Shown: positions 60,977-64,000 of the stretch, one piece after another
Numbering within the stretch: the first letter of the stretch is position 1
How the letters are laid out: the number at the start of each line of letters is the position of its first letter
Assembly (NCBI GenBank): GCA_049324315.1
Contig: JBMOKU010000025.1
Coordinates: 1 to 64,000, forward strand
Source of the DNA: JBMOKU01 sp049324315
Lineage (GTDB): Bacteria > Bacillota > Clostridia > Peptostreptococcales > Thermotaleaceae
Reading direction: 5' to 3'
Length of the DNA: 64,000 bases
Notes under the pieces: generated by a model
Database searches by the model: none
Seen by the model: the letters and a program-made list of their open reading frames with translations, nothing else
Told to the model about the DNA's origin: nothing
Translations under genes and position numbers: made by a program

Positions 60977-62224
60977 TTGGATTCGAGCAGTTATTGGCAT
61001 TTTATCGCTCTTTTTTGCCTTTTATGTTTCTCAGCCTTTTTTTCGGCATCAGAAACAGCATTGATGTCTTTGAGTAAAATACGTATTAGACATATGATGG
61101 AAGAAAAAATAAAAGGAGCAGAAGTAATTGACCGTATGATTGAGAACCCAAGCAAATTGTTGGGAACAATCCTTGTTGGGAACAATATCGTCAATATTGG
61201 TGCATCAGCACTGGCAACATCATTGGCAATGGATTTTTTTGGTAAAAGCGGCGTTGGAATTGCTACTGCATTTATGACGGTGTTTGTATTGGTTTTTGGT
61301 GAAATTACTCCGAAATCCCTTGCTGCCCAGAACTCAGAAAGCTTTTCTCTTAAAGTAGTAGGGCCGATTTCATTGATTATAAAAATATTGAATCCTATTG
61401 TTATTCTTTTTACATTCATAACCAATGGTTTGATCAGACTGTTAGGCGGCAATGTGGATAAGGAGCAGCCCTTTATTACAGAAGAAGAATTGAGAACCAT
61501 TGTTACAGTGAGTCATGAAGAAGGGGTTCTTGAAGTAGAAGAAAAGCAGATGATTCATAATGTTTTTGAATTTGGTGATTTGCAAATCAAAGATGTCATG
61601 ATACAGCGGACAGACATTGTGGCCATCGATGTGGAGTCTACCTATGATGAGGTAATGGATGTCATAAAAGAAGAGCAGTTCTCCCGCTATCCCATCTATA
61701 AGGAGCAAATCGATGATATAATAGGTGTCCTAAATATGCGGGACTTAGTTTTTCTAGAAGGAACGAAAGAAAATTTCCGTATGGAGAATTATATTCGGGA
61801 GCCGTTCTATACATTTGAGTTTAAAAAGATTTCGGAAGTATTTAAGGAAATGAAGAAGCATCGAAGTCATATGGCCATTGTATTAGACGAATACGGTGGC
61901 ACAGCAGGAATTGTAACAATTGAGGATCTGGTGGAGGAGATTGTAGGCGATATTCAGGATGAATATGATGATGAAGAAGAAAATGAAATTGAAGTAATTA
62001 AAGAAGATGAATACGTTGTTGATGGCAGCGTAAGGATCGACTTGGTAAATGAGTTGATCGGGATCAGTCTGGAATCGGAGGATTTTGACTCCATTGGAGG
62101 ATTTATCATCGGACAGTTGGGAAGACTTCCAGAGGAAGGAGAAACTGTAGAATATAACGATATCAAGCTAATCACGGAAAGCATTGAAAAAAACAGAATC
62201 AAGAAGATCCGAATATTAACGTAA
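60977..62224 (+). CDS. CNNM/CorC-family (HlyC/CorC) membrane transporter
   Basis: A 415-aa protein: a CNNM/DUF21 transmembrane domain (about 1-185, with FFSASETALMSLSKIRIRHM and GNNIVNIGASALAT), two CBS domains (about 200-325) and a C-terminal CorC/transporter-associated domain (about 340-412). Homologs export Mg2+ or influence Mg2+/Co2+ homeostasis. TTG 60977 is spaced correctly from GAGGAG; a GTG at 60965 lies within the ribosome binding region. Confidence 0.9.
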   Translation: MDSSSYWHFIALFCLLCFSAFFSASETALMSLSKIRIRHMMEEKIKGAEVIDRMIENPSKLLGTILVGNNIVNIGASALATSLAMDFFGKSGVGIATAFMTVFVLVFGEITPKSLAAQNSESFSLKVVGPISLIIKILNPIVILFTFITNGLIRLLGGNVDKEQPFITEEELRTIVTVSHEEGVLEVEEKQMIHNVFEFGDLQIKDVMIQRTDIVAIDVESTYDEVMDVIKEEQFSRYPIYKEQIDDIIGVLNMRDLVFLEGTKENFRMENYIREPFYTFEFKKISEVFKEMKKHRSHMAIVLDEYGGTAGIVTIEDLVEEIVGDIQDEYDDEEENEIEVIKEDEYVVDGSVRIDLVNELIGISLESEDFDSIGGFIIGQLGRLPEEGETVEYNDIKLITESIEKNRIKKIRILT

Positions 62225-62241
62225 ATCGATCGCGATTTGAT

Positions 62242-62269
62242 AATCCCCTGATGAACTCAGGGGATTTTT
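62242..62269 (+). terminator. terminator of the CorC-family gene
   Basis: AATCCCCTGAT pairs with CAGGGGATT, followed by TTTAG. Confidence 0.8.
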
Positions 62270-62273
62270 AGTT

Positions 62274-62300
62274 GTAGGGAATGGCCCCTGTGCCATTCCG
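62274..62300. repeat. GTAGGG-type short palindrome, copy 2
   Basis: GTAGGGAATGGC and GCCATTCC pair around CCCTGT; same frame of GTAGGG, CCC and TCCG as the copy at 59000. Confidence 0.55.
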
Positions 62301-62338
62301 TTATGGTGTTTATCATTTTCACGGTGGTAAATTCAAAG

Positions 62339-62413
62339 AGAGCAAGACTTGGGGACTGGTCCGCTGTCCAGTACGCTTTTTGCCGGACTGAGGCCCTGTC
62401 CCCATGTGCTGCA
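62339..62413. repeat. REP-like palindromic element, copy 6
   Basis: AGCAAGACTTGGGGACTGG with return arm GCCCTGTCCCCATGTGCTGC, and an inner CCAGTACG/TGCCGGACT region; close to copy 1 at 344-418 over its whole length. Confidence 0.75.
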
Positions 62414-62426
62414 GACACTGCTCTTG

Positions 62427-62520
62427 TTACGAATCGTTATATGCGTATAATTTGAACGCGATAAAATAAGGTATCCTCTTCTCATAAAACAATCAATATA
62501 TAACGAATCGTTGCATATTT
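62427..62520 (+). promoter_or_regulatory. two direct ACGAATCGTT repeats; candidate Lrp-type operator
   Basis: TTACGAATCGTTATATGCG (62427-62445) and TAACGAATCGTTGCATAT (62501-62518) are near-identical and start 74 bp apart (about seven helical turns). A shorter CACGATAT/ACGAT follows at 62521-62537. Such spaced, partly palindromic sites fit wrapping by an Lrp/AsnC octamer. Confidence 0.5.
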
Positions 62521-62541
62521 CACGATATTAGAAACGATAAG

Positions 62542-62569
62542 TTTACATTACTTCCAAATATATTATAAT
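62542..62569 (+). promoter_or_regulatory. promoter of the Lrp/EamA unit
   Basis: TTTACA (62542-62547), 16 bp, TATAAT (62564-62569), 20 nt before the ATG at 62590. Confidence 0.65.
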
Positions 62570-62589
62570 TAGTAACAGGAGGGATATTC

Positions 62590-63051
62590 ATGGACGGAAT
62601 TGATACGAAGATTCTAAAGCTACTTGAAGAAAATGGAAGACTTTCTCATGAAGAAATCGGTCGACTGCTTCATATTTCTCGGCCTGCCATTCATCAGCGG
62701 GTGAACAAACTGGAAAAACAAGGGGTTATCAAAGGCTATAAAGGGGTTATTGATTGGGGAAAGCTGGGGCAGGTAATCAAGGTTCAGATCTACATGAAAT
62801 TTGTATCTCCGGATTTTTATCAAACAGCACGCCGTGTCATGGAAATCGATATACCCAATGTAAATATTGAAGACTATTATCGGCTTGCCGGTGAATGGTG
62901 CATGATGCTTAAGGTAAGAGCCACAACGCCCAATGATGTAACAAAGTTTATAGATGAATTAAGAAAAATATCTGATATTAAAGAGACATCAACAACGTTT
63001 ATTCTAAGTGCCATCATGGAAAATGGTTTTATAGAAATAAATGAGGAGTGA
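62590..63051 (+). CDS. Lrp/AsnC-family transcriptional regulator
   Basis: A 153-aa regulator with an N-terminal HTH (LLEENGRLSHEEIGRLLHIS, then RPAIHQRVNKLEKQGVIKGY) and a C-terminal RAM/ligand domain (about 70-150). These proteins usually sense amino acids. It overlaps the EamA exporter region and most likely controls it and itself through the repeats upstream. ATG follows AGGAGGGA. Confidence 0.9.
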   Translation: MDGIDTKILKLLEENGRLSHEEIGRLLHISRPAIHQRVNKLEKQGVIKGYKGVIDWGKLGQVIKVQIYMKFVSPDFYQTARRVMEIDIPNVNIEDYYRLAGEWCMMLKVRATTPNDVTKFIDELRKISDIKETSTTFILSAIMENGFIEINEE

Positions 63052-63056
63052 ATCTC

Positions 63057-63974
63057 ATGGATAGGGAAGAGAGAAAAGTATTACTGGCATATCTTTGTGT
63101 ATGTATTGTTTGGGGTTCTACCTATTTGGCTATTCGGATAGGTGTCAGTCAGTTTCCACCCATGGCTTTTGCAGGGATTCGTTTTATCGCAGCAGGTGCA
63201 CTGATGCTGTTGTATGCAAGATTTAAAGGCCTGCCGCTGCCGGATTCTACCGGTGATGTGAAAAAATTGGGTATTGTCGGTTTGTTTCTGCTGCTGGGTG
63301 GGAATGGGCTGGTAGTATGGGCAGAACAATGGGTGCATTCAGGATTAGCTTGTTTGCTGGTGGCAACGGTACCGTTATTTATGGCGCTCTTAGAGCTAAT
63401 GATGCCGAATGCAAACAAGATTGGAAAAAAAGGATGGATTGGATTGATCATTGGCTTCGCCGGTGTTGTGCTGCTGGTGTTATCCGGCTCCGGTACAGGA
63501 GCTATCGACATGCTGGGTGCAGGGCTGCTTCTTTTAGCTGCTTTCCTTTGGTCCAGCGGTTCGGTTTTATCCAAAACCTTCCAACCTTCGGGAAGTATTG
63601 TCTCTCATATTGGGATTGAAATGCTTTCAGGGGGATTTGGTTTATGCCTTGTGGGTTTGCTGTTAGGGGAATTTAGTAGAATACACATTACCACTACTGG
63701 TATCGGAGCATTGTTATATTTAATTTTCTTTGGCTCCATATTGGGATACAGCAGTTATATCTATATACTCCAAAAATGGCCGGCAGCAAAAGCTGGTACC
63801 TATGCATATGTCAATCCTCCTGTTGCAGTATTTCTAGGGGCTATTTTTCTTGACGAACCGGTTACCATCTTTGTGGTGATCTCTACCGTTATTATCTTGG
63901 TAGGCGTTTTCTTGGTGCAGGCTTCAAAGGTTCAGACAGTAAAGAGCCCAAATAGCGATGGAGAAACCGTATAA
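63057..63974 (+). CDS. EamA/DMT-superfamily metabolite exporter
   Basis: A 305-aa membrane protein with ten predicted helices in two EamA repeats; VWGSTYLAIRIGVSQFPP and FAGIRFIAAG mark the first, and KAGTYAYVNPPVAVFLGAIF the second. Relatives export amino acids or other metabolites. It starts 5 nt after the Lrp-type gene with GAGGAGTGA, so the two form an operon. The C-terminus is short and polar. Substrate unknown; an Lrp partner suggests an amino acid. Confidence 0.9.
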   Translation: MDREERKVLLAYLCVCIVWGSTYLAIRIGVSQFPPMAFAGIRFIAAGALMLLYARFKGLPLPDSTGDVKKLGIVGLFLLLGGNGLVVWAEQWVHSGLACLLVATVPLFMALLELMMPNANKIGKKGWIGLIIGFAGVVLLVLSGSGTGAIDMLGAGLLLLAAFLWSSGSVLSKTFQPSGSIVSHIGIEMLSGGFGLCLVGLLLGEFSRIHITTTGIGALLYLIFFGSILGYSSYIYILQKWPAAKAGTYAYVNPPVAVFLGAIFLDEPVTIFVVISTVIILVGVFLVQASKVQTVKSPNSDGETV

Positions 63975-64000
63975 ATAGGTATCCGTAAATCTATAATGAA

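Noticed and set aside
1..64000. CRISPR arrays, tRNA or rRNA genes
   Set aside because: No regular spacer-repeat array was seen. No cloverleaf with TTCGA-type T-loop plus CCA-adjacent stem and no rRNA core was recognised; a tRNA scan would be decisive.

Overview
The window reads as a chromosomal segment of a low-GC, spore-forming, flagellated anaerobic Firmicute of the class Clostridia. Supporting signs are A/T-rich sequence, strong AGGAGG-type ribosome binding sites, TTG/GTG starts, a T-box and a preQ1 riboswitch, a Spo0E-like phosphatase, two agr-like peptide systems, an indirect Asn-tRNA pathway (AspRS plus GatCAB) and an in-frame UGA that looks like selenocysteine. An Alkaliphilus/Natronincola-like relative is plausible, but that is inference. 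No rRNA, tRNA or CRISPR array was seen.

Layout. 1-0.5 kb: 3' end of a group II intron and a promoter region with a REP-like palindrome. 0.5-5.2 kb: a znuABC-type metal ABC importer, then a YcgR/YcgQ-like permease pair with a His-rich loop. 5.2-10.5 kb: a GNAT/DUF2156 pair, a PAS histidine kinase, a Fur-family regulator and a Spo0E-like protein. 10.8-13.2 kb: agr locus 1 (agrB, agrD, a 5-TM protein, a GHKL kinase). 13.2-18.5 kb: DNA repair genes (rarA, a UvrC-like GIY-YIG protein, a nuclease-XPD helicase fusion). 18.5-19.8 kb: a predicted selenocysteine-containing permease with a thioredoxin-like partner. 19.8-24.3 kb: an S-layer-homology surface protein and a coupled pair encoding a small membrane protein and a secreted hydrophobic-domain protein. 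24.8-29.9 kb: T-box, aspS, gatC, gatA, gatB. 30.4-43.2 kb: a response regulator lacking its phospho-acceptor Asp, then flgD, flgE, two flgK paralogs, flgL, fliD, a chaperone-like gene, csrA, hag and fliS. 43.5-48.6 kb: an alpha/beta hydrolase, then a preQ1-riboswitch operon with a 2-hydroxyacyl-CoA-dehydratase-like HgdB/HgdC pair ahead of queD, queE and queC. 48.6-55.6 kb: a transposase remnant, mgtE, two paralogous PAS-GAF-GGDEF proteins, a D-aminopeptidase and a YHS-like protein. 55.7-58.9 kb: agr locus 2 (5-TM protein, agrB, agrD) followed by a GGDEF/HD-GYP protein. 59-64 kb: an AGCS symporter, a CorC/CNNM protein, and an Lrp-type regulator with an EamA exporter.

Most notable: (i) the HgdB/HgdC-type ATP-driven reductase pair inside a queuosine operon that lacks queF, queG and queH; (ii) the in-frame UGA in a DUF318-type permease, at a Cys position and followed by a long stem-loop; (iii) two agr loci sharing a 5-TM companion family, one with candidate Spo0A sites and one beside c-di-GMP genes; (iv) a hag leader with CsrA-site architecture but no adjacent fliW; (v) several dispersed palindromic and heptameric repeat families, one inserted in frame in a coding gene.
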